Shown here: piece after piece, positions 8,069-16,161 of the stretch
Numbering within the stretch: position 1 is the first letter of the stretch
Layout: the number at the start of each line of letters is the position of its first letter
From: Salsipaludibacter albus
Lineage (GTDB): Bacteria; Actinomycetota; Nitriliruptoria; Nitriliruptorales; Nitriliruptoraceae
DNA length: 42,887 nt
Assembly: GCF_019798055.1 (NCBI RefSeq)
Contig: NZ_JAHOPH010000022.1
Location: 1 to 42,887 of the forward strand
Direction: 5' to 3'
Made by a program: the position numbers and the translations under genes
Notes under the pieces: generated by a model
What the model was told of the DNA's origin: nothing
What the model saw: the letters and a program-made list of their open reading frames with translations, nothing else
Database searches by the model: none

Positions 8069-9403
8069 TCAGGTGTCGTCGTGACCGGGGGTGATGTCGC
8101 CCGGCAGGTCCTCGCGCGCGGCCGGGTCGGCGGCGGCCTCCTCCGGGTCCTCGACCTCCGTGTCCAGGCTGCCGCCGGGCCCCCCCAGTGGTGCTGAGGG
8201 CGCTGCACCGGCGGTCGCGGCCGTCAGCAGGCCGGCTCGACCACGCAGGCGCAGCTCGTTGCCGACCGCCGCGAGGACGGCGGCGATCGGGACCGAGATG
8301 AACGCCCCGATGATGCCGGCGATCGCGGCTCCGGCGCCCAGGGCGACCAGCACCACGATGGGGTGCAGGGCCACCGCGCGACGCATGATGATCGGCTGGA
8401 GCACGTTGCCCTCGACCTGCTGGACGCCGATCACGACCGCCAGGGCCAGCAGCGCGGTGACGATCCCACCGTCGGCGAGCGCCACGAGCACGGCGACGAG
8501 CCCGGCGATGAAGGCGCCGATGACCGGGAGGAAGCCACCGAAGAACACCAGCAGCATCAGCGGCAGGACCAGCGGGACCCCGAGCAGCAGCAACCCCAGG
8601 CCGATCCCCAGGGCATCGATGGCGGCGATCGCCGCGGTGCCGCGCACGTAGCCCGACAGGGCCGACCAGGCGCGCTGGCCGATCGCGCTGGCGGTGGGCC
8701 GGTGGTTCGACGACAGCAGCCCCCGGACCCAGGCCACCATGACGTCGCCGTCCTTGACGATGAAGAACAGCAGGACGACGGTCAGGGCCAGCCCGGCCAG
8801 GAACTGGCCGGCGACCGACAGTCCGGACACGATGCTGCCGACGACCTGGGAGCCGCCACCCCCACCCGAGAGCATCGCGCTGCGGACCTGGTCGAGCACC
8901 TGTCCGAGGTCCACCTCGATCCCGAACGGGCTGTCCTCCAGCCAGGCGATCACGGCGTCGGAGCCGTCCTGGATCGTCTCGCCCAGCTCGCCGATCTGGT
9001 CCACGAAGCCCGGGCCGATCGCGGCGAACAGGCCGACCAGCACCACCAGCCCGCCGATGACGACGATCGCCGCCGACAGGGCCGGCGGCACGCCGCGCCG
9101 CACGAGGCGCTCGCGCAGCGGCCAGCACAGCGTCGTGAGCACGATCGCGATGATGAGCGGGAGGGTGACGACCAGCAGTTGGGCCATGAACCGCAGCACG
9201 ACCCACGTGACCACGCCCAGGATCCCGAGGCGCCATCCCCAGCCGGCGGCGAGCCGCAGCCACGCCGGGGGCTGGGCCACCATCGAGTTGTCGGCGTCGG
9301 CCCACCGTTGACCGCGCGGACCGTCGGGATCGGCCACCGTGGACGGGTCGTCCCGGTCGCGGTCGGGCGCCGCCTCGGTGGAGGCGTCGGGGGGGAGGTC
9401 CAT
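8069..9403 (-). CDS. AI-2E family transporter (PerM/YdiK-like)
   Basis: This 444-residue integral membrane protein has about eight hydrophobic helices after a hydrophilic Asp-rich N-terminus. The family hallmark FFGGFLPVIGAFIAGLVAVLVAL and the following VIGVQQVEGNVLQPIIMRRAVALHPIVV are present. Members are homotrimeric or oligomeric permeases linked to export of AI-2 or to sodium/proton exchange; the substrate here is unknown. I place the start at the ATG at 9403 because GAGG lies six bases upstream; upstream ATGs at 9451 and 9463 lack a site. The C-terminal tail (acidic, Pro/Ala-rich) is unusually long. Confidence 0.88.
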   Translation of the reverse strand: MDLPPDASTEAAPDRDRDDPSTVADPDGPRGQRWADADNSMVAQPPAWLRLAAGWGWRLGILGVVTWVVLRFMAQLLVVTLPLIIAIVLTTLCWPLRERLVRRGVPPALSAAIVVIGGLVVLVGLFAAIGPGFVDQIGELGETIQDGSDAVIAWLEDSPFGIEVDLGQVLDQVRSAMLSGGGGGSQVVGSIVSGLSVAGQFLAGLALTVVLLFFIVKDGDVMVAWVRGLLSSNHRPTASAIGQRAWSALSGYVRGTAAIAAIDALGIGLGLLLLGVPLVLPLMLLVFFGGFLPVIGAFIAGLVAVLVALADGGIVTALLALAVVIGVQQVEGNVLQPIIMRRAVALHPIVVLVALGAGAAIAGIIGAFISVPIAAVLAAVGNELRLRGRAGLLTAATAGAAPSAPLGGPGGSLDTEVEDPEEAAADPAAREDLPGDITPGHDDT

Positions 9404-9602
9404 GACCATCCTCGGGTCGGGGCGTCGCGCGTGCCGTCGGCGACGGGACATGGCACGTCGCATCGCGACGGGGCACGGCGGTGGCGATCATAGGCTCCCG
9501 GTCGAGGACGGACCCCGGGGGGACCCCCCGCCTCGGTCGTGGCCGTGTGCGGGTCGATCGGCGGGCCGAGACAGCCGACCTGCGGGGATCGCCAGCGGTG
9601 GG

Positions 9603-9621
9603 GTAGGTTAGGGATACCTAA
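9603..9621 (+). promoter_or_regulatory. Iron box (DtxR/IdeR-type operator)
   Basis: The 19 bases match the published IdeR/DtxR consensus TTAGGTTAGGCTAACCTAA at 15 positions and keep GTTAGG and CCTAAC half-sites (9607-9612 and 9617-9622). It lies 69 bases before the start of the iron(III)-binding protein gene, so that operon is expected to be repressed when iron is plentiful. Confidence 0.85.
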
Positions 9622-9690
9622 CTTGGCGGGTTTCGCCCCGTCGACGCCCCGGTCCCCGTCCGCTTCCCCGTCCCCAGAGGTCGCGTCCGC

Positions 9691-10695
9691 ATGCCCGTCC
9701 CCGCCCGCCGCCTGCTGGTGCTGCTGTCCGTGCTGGCCCTGCTCGCCTCCGGGTGCTCGGGGTTCGGCGACGATCAGGTCGTGCGGGTCTACTCCGGCCG
9801 CCACTACGACCTCGAGACCGCCTTCGAGCAGTTCGCCGACGAGACCGGCACCAGCGTGGAGTTCCTGTACGGCTCGGACGCCGAGCTGCGCGAGCGGATC
9901 GTCGCCGAGGGCGAGGACACCCTCGCCGACGTCTACATGACCGTCGACGCCGGCAACCTCGCCCTGGCCGCCGACGAGGGCCTGTTCCAGCCGATCGAGT
10001 CCGAGATCCTGGACGAAGCCGTCCCCGAGAACCTCCGTGACCCCGACGGACTGTGGTACGGGCTGTCGTTGCGCGCCCGCACGATCGTCTACGACCCGGC
10101 CGACGTCGACCCGTCCGAGCTGTCGACCTACGACGCGCTGGCCGAGCCCGAATGGGCCGGTCGGCTGTGCCTGCGACGCTCGACCAACGTCTACACCCAG
10201 TCGCTGGTGGCCAGCCTGATCGCCAACGAGGGGCAGGAGCGGGCGCTGGAGATCGTGACGGGCTGGGCCGACAACGCGCGCATCCTGAACAACGACGTCG
10301 CGATCCTGGAAAACATCGCGGCCGGCTCGTGCGACGTCGGGATCACCAACCACTACTACCTCGCGCGACTCCTGGAGGACGACCCGGACTTCCCGGTCGA
10401 GGTGTTCTGGGCCAACCAGGACACCACCGGCGTGCACGTCAACGTGTCCGGCGCCGGCGTCACGGCCGAGGCCGACGACCCCGAGCTCGCCCAGGAGCTG
10501 ATCGAGTGGCTCGCCACCGACGGCCAGGAGGCGTTCGTGTCGGGCAACCACGAGTACCCGGTCAACCCCGACGTCGCGCCGGACGAGCTGATCGCCGACT
10601 TCGGCGACTTCACGGTCGACCCGCTCAACGCGGCCGAGTTCGGCTCGCTCAACGCCGAGGCGATCCAGCTGATGGCCGAGGCGGGCTACGAGTGA
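9691..10695 (+). CDS. Iron(III) ABC transporter, substrate-binding lipoprotein
   Basis: The 334-residue protein has a lipoprotein signal peptide with lipobox LASGC (Cys22), then a type II periplasmic-binding fold of the FbpA/FutA family. YSGRHYD just after the signal and the paired tyrosines in TNHYYLAR (about residues 219-224) are the typical ferric-iron ligands. It would capture Fe(III) at the outer face of the membrane and deliver it to the downstream permease. It is the first gene of a three-gene operon (1-base gap to the permease, 1-base overlap to the ATPase) behind an iron box. FutA-like binding proteins and FbpA are hard to tell apart here. Confidence 0.93.
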   Translation: MPVPARRLLVLLSVLALLASGCSGFGDDQVVRVYSGRHYDLETAFEQFADETGTSVEFLYGSDAELRERIVAEGEDTLADVYMTVDAGNLALAADEGLFQPIESEILDEAVPENLRDPDGLWYGLSLRARTIVYDPADVDPSELSTYDALAEPEWAGRLCLRRSTNVYTQSLVASLIANEGQERALEIVTGWADNARILNNDVAILENIAAGSCDVGITNHYYLARLLEDDPDFPVEVFWANQDTTGVHVNVSGAGVTAEADDPELAQELIEWLATDGQEAFVSGNHEYPVNPDVAPDELIADFGDFTVDPLNAAEFGSLNAEAIQLMAEAGYE

Positions 10696-10696
10696 C

Positions 10697-12406
10697 ATGA
10701 GCACCGCACCCGCCACCGAGGCCACCCCCGCCCACGCGCCGCTCCCACCGGCGCCGGGCTCGGCACGCCGACGCGGGGACGGGCGCCGCGGCTGGCGGCT
10801 CGCCACCGGCGTGATCGCCGTGCTGGTCGTGCTGCCGGTGGCGCTGGTCGCGGGCAGCATCCTCACCCCGAGCCTGGACGTGTGGCGCTTCCTGGTCGAT
10901 GCGGGCCTGGGCTCGATGGTCGTGTCGACCGTGGTGCTGATGGTCGGCGTCGTGGCCGGCACGACCGTGCTTGGTGCCGGGCTCGCCTGGCTCGTGTCGA
11001 CCTACACCTTCCCGGGGCGACGGGCGTTCGCGTGGCTGCTGGTGCTGCCACTGGCGGTGCCGTCCTACGTGCTCGCGTTCGTCGCGGTGTCGCTGCTGGA
11101 CGCACCCGGTCCGCTGCAGACCTTCGCCCGCGACACCCTCGGCTGGTCGATCAACGTCGCCGCGCCGCAGGGCATGGGCATCGCGATCGTGGTGATGAGC
11201 CTGGCGCTGTACCCGTACGTCTACCTGCTGGCCCGGGCGGCGCTGGCCGAGCAGGGCGCGACCACCTACCTCGCCGCACGGACCCTCGGACGCGGACCGA
11301 TGGAGGCCGCCCGCCGGGTCGTGCTGCCACTGGCCCGGCCGTCGCTGGCCGCCGCCGGGGCGCTGGTCGCGATGGAGACCCTGACCGACTTCGCGACGAT
11401 CCAGTACTTCAACGTCCAGACGGTGTCGGTGGCGATCTACCAGGTGTGGAACGGGATGTTCGACCGTGCAGCCGCGACCGAGCTGGCCGCGCTGGTGCTG
11501 GTGTTCGCCGTCACGATCATCCTGGTGGAGCGCGCGATGCGGGGCCGGGCCCGCTACTCCCAGTCCGGTGGCCAGTCGCCCACGATCGAGCCGGTGCACC
11601 TGGCCGGGTGGAAGCGCTGGGCCGCGACCGGGGTGTGCACGCTGGTCGTGGGCGTGGCGTTCGTGGCGCCGGTGTTGCGGCTGGTGACCTGGTCGAGCAT
11701 CTCGGTGCTGCAGTCCGCCGACGGTGGGTTCGACCCGCGCTACCTCGGCTACCTCGGCAACAGCGTCATGGTCGCGGTGATCACGGCCGTCGCCTGTGTC
11801 GCGGTCGCCGCGGTCGTGGTCAACGCCGCCCGGCTGACCCCCGACCGCCTGACCCGGACCTTCGCCCGCCTGACCACCATCGGCTACGCCGTGCCGGGCC
11901 CGGTCGTCGCCATCGGCGTGCTGCTGTCGCTGGCCGGCATCGACGCGGTGCTGGACGCGGCCGGGATCGGCTGGGGCGCGGCACTGGTCACCGGCTCGGT
12001 CGTCGGACTCGTGATCGCCTACGTGATCCGCTTCCTCGCACTGGCCACCAACTCGATGGAGGCCAGCCTCGACAAGGTGACCCGCTCGACCACCTCGTCC
12101 GCGCTGTCGCTGGGCGCGTCGCCGGCCCGGGTGGTGCGTCGCATCCACCTCCCGCTGATGCGCTCGGGCGTCGGGGTGGCGCTGGTGCTGGTCGCCGTCG
12201 ACGCGCTCAAGGAACTGCCCGTCGTCCTGCTGCTGCGACCGTTCGGGTTCTCGACCCTGGCGGTCTGGGTCTACGAACTGGCCTCGGAGTCACTGTGGAA
12301 CCTCGTCGGACTGCCCGCCCTGACCATCGTCGTGGTCGCCAGCATCCCGGTGCTGCTGCTGTTCCGCGCCCAGGTGCGGGTCCCGCGACCGGGGGAGGCG
12401 TCCTGA
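10697..12406 (+). CDS. Iron(III) ABC transporter permease, fused two-domain type
   Basis: The 569-residue permease has about twelve membrane helices in two homologous halves, each with an EAA loop (AARTLGRGPMEAARRVVLPLARPSLA and ALSLGASPARVVRRIHLPLMRSGV). This is the FbpB arrangement, so one polypeptide supplies both membrane subunits. A Pro/Ala-rich hydrophilic N-terminus of about 35 residues precedes the first helix. The ATG at 10697 lies one base after the binding-protein stop codon, and the gene overlaps the ATPase gene by one base. Confidence 0.93.
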   Translation: MSTAPATEATPAHAPLPPAPGSARRRGDGRRGWRLATGVIAVLVVLPVALVAGSILTPSLDVWRFLVDAGLGSMVVSTVVLMVGVVAGTTVLGAGLAWLVSTYTFPGRRAFAWLLVLPLAVPSYVLAFVAVSLLDAPGPLQTFARDTLGWSINVAAPQGMGIAIVVMSLALYPYVYLLARAALAEQGATTYLAARTLGRGPMEAARRVVLPLARPSLAAAGALVAMETLTDFATIQYFNVQTVSVAIYQVWNGMFDRAAATELAALVLVFAVTIILVERAMRGRARYSQSGGQSPTIEPVHLAGWKRWAATGVCTLVVGVAFVAPVLRLVTWSSISVLQSADGGFDPRYLGYLGNSVMVAVITAVACVAVAAVVVNAARLTPDRLTRTFARLTTIGYAVPGPVVAIGVLLSLAGIDAVLDAAGIGWGAALVTGSVVGLVIAYVIRFLALATNSMEASLDKVTRSTTSSALSLGASPARVVRRIHLPLMRSGVGVALVLVAVDALKELPVVLLLRPFGFSTLAVWVYELASESLWNLVGLPALTIVVVASIPVLLLFRAQVRVPRPGEAS

Positions 12407-13575
12407 TGGTCGATCGCCCGGACCAGCGCACCACGGCCACGGCCCCGACCGGGCACCCTGTGGGCATGCACGAGCACCCGACCGACCCGATCCCCACCAC
12501 GGACCCGATCCTCCAGCTCGACGGTGTCACCCGTCGCTACGGATCGGTCGTGGCGGTCGACGATGTGTCGCTTCAGGTCGGGACCGGCGAGCTGCTGGTC
12601 ATCGTCGGCCCCAGCGGCTGTGGCAAGACCACCCTGCTGCAGACCATCGCCGGGCTGACCGCCCCCGACGCCGGCCGGATCACGATCGCCGGCGAGGTCG
12701 TGACCGGCGACGGCCCGATGGTCCCGCCCGAGCGTCGCCGGGTGGGCGTCGTGTTCCAGGACCACGCCCTGTTCCCGCACCTGACCGTGGCCGACAACGT
12801 CGAGTTCGGGATCGCCCGGGACGCCGATCGTGCCGAGCGCCGACGCGAGGTGCTCGACCTGGTGCAGCTGCGCCACCTCGCCGACCGCTACCCCCACGAG
12901 CTGTCGGGCGGCGAGAAGCAGCGCATCGCGCTGGCCCGGGCGCTGGCGCCACGCCCGGCCGTGATGCTGCTGGACGAGCCGTTCTCGAGCCTGGACCCCA
13001 ACCTGCGCACCGCCCTGCGCCAGCAGACCGCCGCGGTGTTGCGCGAGTCCGGCACGACCGCGGTGTTCGTCACCCACGACCAGGTCGAGGCGCTGTCGAT
13101 CGGGGACCGGGTGGCGGTGCTGAATGCCGGCCGGCTCGAGCAGGTCGACCGTCCCCACACCGTGTTCGACGCCCCCGCCAGCCGGTTCGTCGCGAGCTTC
13201 CTGGGCGAGGCCGACATGGTCGCCGGGGTCGTCGTCGACGGCACCGCCGACACCGTCGTGGGTCGCGTCGGCGTGATCGACCCGGAGCTGTCCGGGCTGG
13301 CCGAGGTGATGGTGCGGCCCCACGAGGTCGTGCTGGACGCCGACCCCGAGGGTCTCGGCACGGTCCTGGGCTCGGAGTTCCGGGGCGGGCTGGTCCAGCA
13401 CCGCGTGCGGCTGGCCGACGGCACCGTCCTGCGGGCCGACCGTCGTCACAGCGAGCAGCTGGCTGCCGGGTCCCGTGTCCGGGTCACCGTCGACGCCGGC
13501 CACCCCCTGGCCGCGTTCCCCGCCGGCGACGACGTCTCGTCGTCCTCCCCGGACACCGCGCCCACCCCCACCTGA
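12406..13575 (+). CDS. Iron(III) ABC transporter ATP-binding protein
   Basis: The 389-residue ATPase has Walker A GPSGCGKTT (68-76), Q-loop FQDHALFP, signature LSGGE, Walker B MLLDEP and the switch histidine in VFVTHD, followed by a C-terminal regulatory (TOBE-like) region from about residue 275. It powers the upstream permease. A start at ATG 12406 gives the TGATG overlap typical of translational coupling, but leaves a 35-residue Pro/Thr-rich leader before the ATPase core; an internal ATG at 12466 is possible. Confidence 0.92.
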   Translation: MVDRPDQRTTATAPTGHPVGMHEHPTDPIPTTDPILQLDGVTRRYGSVVAVDDVSLQVGTGELLVIVGPSGCGKTTLLQTIAGLTAPDAGRITIAGEVVTGDGPMVPPERRRVGVVFQDHALFPHLTVADNVEFGIARDADRAERRREVLDLVQLRHLADRYPHELSGGEKQRIALARALAPRPAVMLLDEPFSSLDPNLRTALRQQTAAVLRESGTTAVFVTHDQVEALSIGDRVAVLNAGRLEQVDRPHTVFDAPASRFVASFLGEADMVAGVVVDGTADTVVGRVGVIDPELSGLAEVMVRPHEVVLDADPEGLGTVLGSEFRGGLVQHRVRLADGTVLRADRRHSEQLAAGSRVRVTVDAGHPLAAFPAGDDVSSSSPDTAPTPT

Positions 13576-13927
13576 CACCGGCTCCCCGGCTCGGGGCGGA
13601 TCCTCCGTCTTCTCGGGCTCGAAGCCTCTCCTCCGTCGTCGCCGGCCCGAAGCCGATCGTCCGTCGTCGCAGGCTGCTGGTCCGTCGTCGCGGGCCGCGA
13701 CGTCCGGCCCGTTCGCCCCACCCGATGTGAGTTGGACGCAGCGATGTGAGTTCGACGCGTCACGGCGAGGAACTCACATCGCGATCACGAACTCACATCG
13801 CGATGGGTGGTCGGGCGCCCGGGGGCCCGAGGGCGCGGTGCGGTGCGACGGGAGTTCGCAGGGAGGTGGGGGCGGCGACGGCTGGCCCGTGGCCGCCGGC
13901 CCGGGCGCGGTGCGGCTCGCCGACGAG
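13576..13927. other. Convergent non-coding gap with symmetric repeats
   Basis: No gene is seen. The left half carries three copies of TCCGTCGTCGC at 13632, 13660 and 13681. The centre carries a four-part inverted repeat (see 13723-13804). The right part, about 13,805-13,927, is GC-rich with no structure that I can name. Confidence 0.6.
13723..13804. repeat. Symmetric 2+2 inverted repeat, likely bidirectional terminator
   Basis: CGATGTGAGTT occurs at 13723-13733 and 13742-13752; its complement AACTCACATCG occurs at 13771-13781 and 13790-13800. Both pairs are spaced exactly 19 bases apart, so several alternative hairpins can form, the best being a perfect 12-bp stem (13741-13752 with 13771-13782). 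It lies between convergent transcription units. Confidence 0.75.
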
Positions 13928-14215
13928 CTACTCGGAGGGCGACTCGCTGACGCCGGAGCCGCTGGCCGACTCGGACTCGGTCATCTCGGAGCCGGAGCCG
14001 CTGCCGGAGGCGTCCTCGGACTCGCTCATGCCCGACCCGGAACCGCTGCCCGACCCGGAGCCGGAGCCCGAGCCGCTGCCGGACCCGGAGCCGTCCTCCT
14101 CGGTGCCGATGTTGGTGACGTCGCCGTCGTCGTCAGCACCCCCGCAGGCGGCGGTGCCGAGCACCAGGGCGGCGGCGAGGGTGGCGTGGGCGATGGTCCT
14201 GGACGTGCGCATCAT
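13928..14215 (-). CDS. Small Gly/Ser-repeat lipoprotein, probably iron-regulated
   Basis: The 95-residue product begins with a lipoprotein signal peptide (lipobox GTAACG, Cys24), then a short acidic stretch and a long Gly-Ser dipeptide run followed by Ser/Glu-rich residues to the end. It has no recognisable domain. An iron-box match lies 30 bases upstream of the start, and the Fe(III) importer lies just beyond on the other strand. A surface-exposed flexible or metal-binding (acidic) role in iron limitation is an inference. The low-complexity DNA could change length by slippage. Confidence 0.7.
   Translation of the reverse strand: MMRTSRTIAHATLAAALVLGTAACGGADDDGDVTNIGTEEDGSGSGSGSGSGSGSGSGSGSGMSESEDASGSGSGSEMTESESASGSGVSESPSE
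13931..14098. repeat. Low-complexity Gly-Ser/Ser-Glu coding repeat
   Basis: The 3' half of the small lipoprotein gene is built from imperfect units of GGCTCCGGCTCGGGC type (read on the minus strand), giving runs of Gly-Ser. Codon choice varies between units, so the tract is imperfect rather than a pure microsatellite. Confidence 0.6.
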
Positions 14216-14244
14216 GACTCCGGGAACGGCGTCGGGAATGGGGG

Positions 14245-14263
14245 AGAGGTGAGCCTAACCTTC
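14245..14263 (-). promoter_or_regulatory. Second iron box (DtxR/IdeR-type operator)
   Basis: Read on the minus strand, the 19 bases match 14 positions of the IdeR/DtxR consensus, including an unbroken AGGTTAGGCT core and the ACCT half-site. It is 30 bases upstream of the small lipoprotein start and 133 bases upstream of the divergent ABC ATPase gene, so it could control either; distance favours the lipoprotein. Confidence 0.75.
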
Positions 14264-14395
14264 CCTCGGCCCCACCCGCCAGTCCGGGCGGACACCCCGA
14301 GTGGCTCAGGGGAGACCCGGGGTGCCTCACCCATCGGGGGGACGCGAGTGCGGTCGTAGCGTGCTCCGAGTTGGTCGCCGAACCCGGAGACGCCC

Positions 14396-15325
14396 GTGAT
14401 CACCCTCGACACCCTGTCCAAGCACTACGGCGAGACCGTGGCCGTCGACCAGCTGACCGCCGAGGTCGCGCCCGGCCGGGTCACTGGCTTCCTGGGTCCC
14501 AACGGGGCCGGCAAGTCCACGACCATGCGGATGGTCGTGGGGCTGGACCGTCCCACCGCCGGCCGGGCGCTGGTCGGCGGCCACGCCTACAGCGACCTGC
14601 CGACCCCGCTGCGCCACGTCGGCGCCCTGCTGGACGCCGAGGCCTTCCACCCGGGCCGCCGCGGCCGCACCCACCTGGTCGCACTGGCCCGCAGCAACGG
14701 GATCCCGCTGGCCCGCGTCGACGAGGTGCTCGAAGAGGTCGGGATGGCGTCGGTCGCCCACCGCCGCGTCGGGGGCTACTCGCTCGGGATGCGCCAGCGG
14801 CTGGGCATCGCCGCGGCCCTGCTGGGCGACCCCGGCGTGCTGCTGTTCGACGAGTCGGTGAACGGCCTGGACTCCGACGGCGTGCGCTGGGTCCGTGACC
14901 TGCTCCGACGCCTGGCCGCCGAGGGCCGCACCGTGCTGGTCTCCAGCCACCTGATGAGCGAGATGCAGCAGACCGCCGACCACCTGCTGGTCATCGGCCG
15001 TGGGCGCCTGTTGGTCGACGCCCCGGTCGGCGAGGTGCTGGCCGGTGGTGCCGTCCTGGCGGTGCGGGTGCGCACCCCGGAGCCGGACCGCTTCGTCACC
15101 GCCATGGAGGGGCTCGCCGAGGTGCACCCGGCCGACGACGGTGACCCGCACGACCTGCTGGTGCACGGCACGACGGCGGTGCAGGTGGGTGAGGCCGCCT
15201 TCCGGGCCGGCGTGCCGTTGCACGGCCTGCGCGACCTCGAACGCTCGCTGGAGGACGCCTACGTCGACCTCACCACCGACAGCGTCGAGTACGTCGCCCG
15301 CCCGACCGTCCTGGAGAACGCCTGA
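14396..15325 (+). CDS. ABC-2 type exporter, ATP-binding protein
   Basis: The 309-residue protein has Walker A GPNGAGKS (34-41), signature YSLGMRQRLGIA, and a switch histidine in VLVSSHLMSEM, typical of DrrA/CcmA-like ATPases for ABC-2 permeases. The Walker B/D-loop region reads LLFDESVNGLDSDG, with Ser replacing the usual Pro after Asp-Glu and Ser replacing Pro in the D-loop; the catalytic Glu is kept, so activity is not excluded. The GTG at 14396 follows CCCGGAGA. It overlaps the permease gene by one base (TGATG). The exported substrate is unknown. Confidence 0.9.
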   Translation: MITLDTLSKHYGETVAVDQLTAEVAPGRVTGFLGPNGAGKSTTMRMVVGLDRPTAGRALVGGHAYSDLPTPLRHVGALLDAEAFHPGRRGRTHLVALARSNGIPLARVDEVLEEVGMASVAHRRVGGYSLGMRQRLGIAAALLGDPGVLLFDESVNGLDSDGVRWVRDLLRRLAAEGRTVLVSSHLMSEMQQTADHLLVIGRGRLLVDAPVGEVLAGGAVLAVRVRTPEPDRFVTAMEGLAEVHPADDGDPHDLLVHGTTAVQVGEAAFRAGVPLHGLRDLERSLEDAYVDLTTDSVEYVARPTVLENA

Positions 15326-16128
15326 TGACCACGACCCTCAGCCCCACCCGCCCCGGCCAGGCCGGGGCCCGATCCGACCTGGCAGCGCCCGGCACGATGA
15401 CCGTGCTGGCGCGGGCCGTCGCGGCCGACGCCGTGCGGCTGCGCAGCCTGCGGTCGACCTGGTGGTCGCTGGCCGCCGGCGCCGCCATGATGCTCGCCCT
15501 CGCGCTGGCCGTCGGGCTGGACGGGGAGGAGGTGGCCCCAGCGTGGCTGGCCGGCGAGATCGGGATCGTGTTCGCACAGTTCGCCCTGCTGGTGCCCGCC
15601 ATGCTGCTGGTCACGTCGGACCACGCGACCGGGACGGTGCAGTCCACCCTGCTGTCGGTCCCGCGACGGGGCGTGCTGGCCGTCGCCCGCCTGCTCGTCG
15701 CGGTCAGCTCCACGGTCGTCGCGGCGGTCGTGCTGGCCGCGATCGCCGACGCCACGGCGTGGGTGGCCATGGGGCAGCCGGCGGACACGACCATCGGCGA
15801 GGTGGTCGCCAGCCTCGGCGACGTGGCGATCGTCATGGGGGTCGGGACCGTCCTGGTGGTGGGGACCGCGACCGTGTTGCGCAACGCCGCCGGCACCCTG
15901 ACCGCGGCCTTCCTGGGCCTGCTGGTCCTGCCGGCGATGCTGCCCGAGTTCGGGGTGCCGTGGCTGGCCACGATCGGCGAGTCCCTGCCGGGTGCCGGGA
16001 CGATGTCGATGCTCCAGGCGTTCGGCGACCCCCTGCTGTCGACCTCACGCGCCGTCGTGGTGATTGTCACCTGGGTGGTCGTCGCGGTCGTCGCGGCCAC
16101 GTGGTCGCTGGTGCGTCGCGACGCCTGA
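15325..16128 (+). CDS. ABC-2 type transporter permease
   Basis: The 267-residue membrane protein has about six hydrophobic segments and the actinobacterial ABC-2 pattern EIGIVFAQFALLVPAMLLVTSDHATGTVQSTLLSVPRR near residues 70-115. It pairs with the preceding ATPase, to which it is translationally coupled. The N-terminus (Thr/Pro/Gly-rich, about 35 residues) precedes the first helix. Such pairs export lipids, drugs or peptides; nothing here fixes the substrate. Confidence 0.87.
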   Translation: MTTTLSPTRPGQAGARSDLAAPGTMTVLARAVAADAVRLRSLRSTWWSLAAGAAMMLALALAVGLDGEEVAPAWLAGEIGIVFAQFALLVPAMLLVTSDHATGTVQSTLLSVPRRGVLAVARLLVAVSSTVVAAVVLAAIADATAWVAMGQPADTTIGEVVASLGDVAIVMGVGTVLVVGTATVLRNAAGTLTAAFLGLLVLPAMLPEFGVPWLATIGESLPGAGTMSMLQAFGDPLLSTSRAVVVIVTWVVVAVVAATWSLVRRDA

Positions 16129-16161
16129 GACGCCGCCGCGGACGAGCCCGCCCGACCGTGC

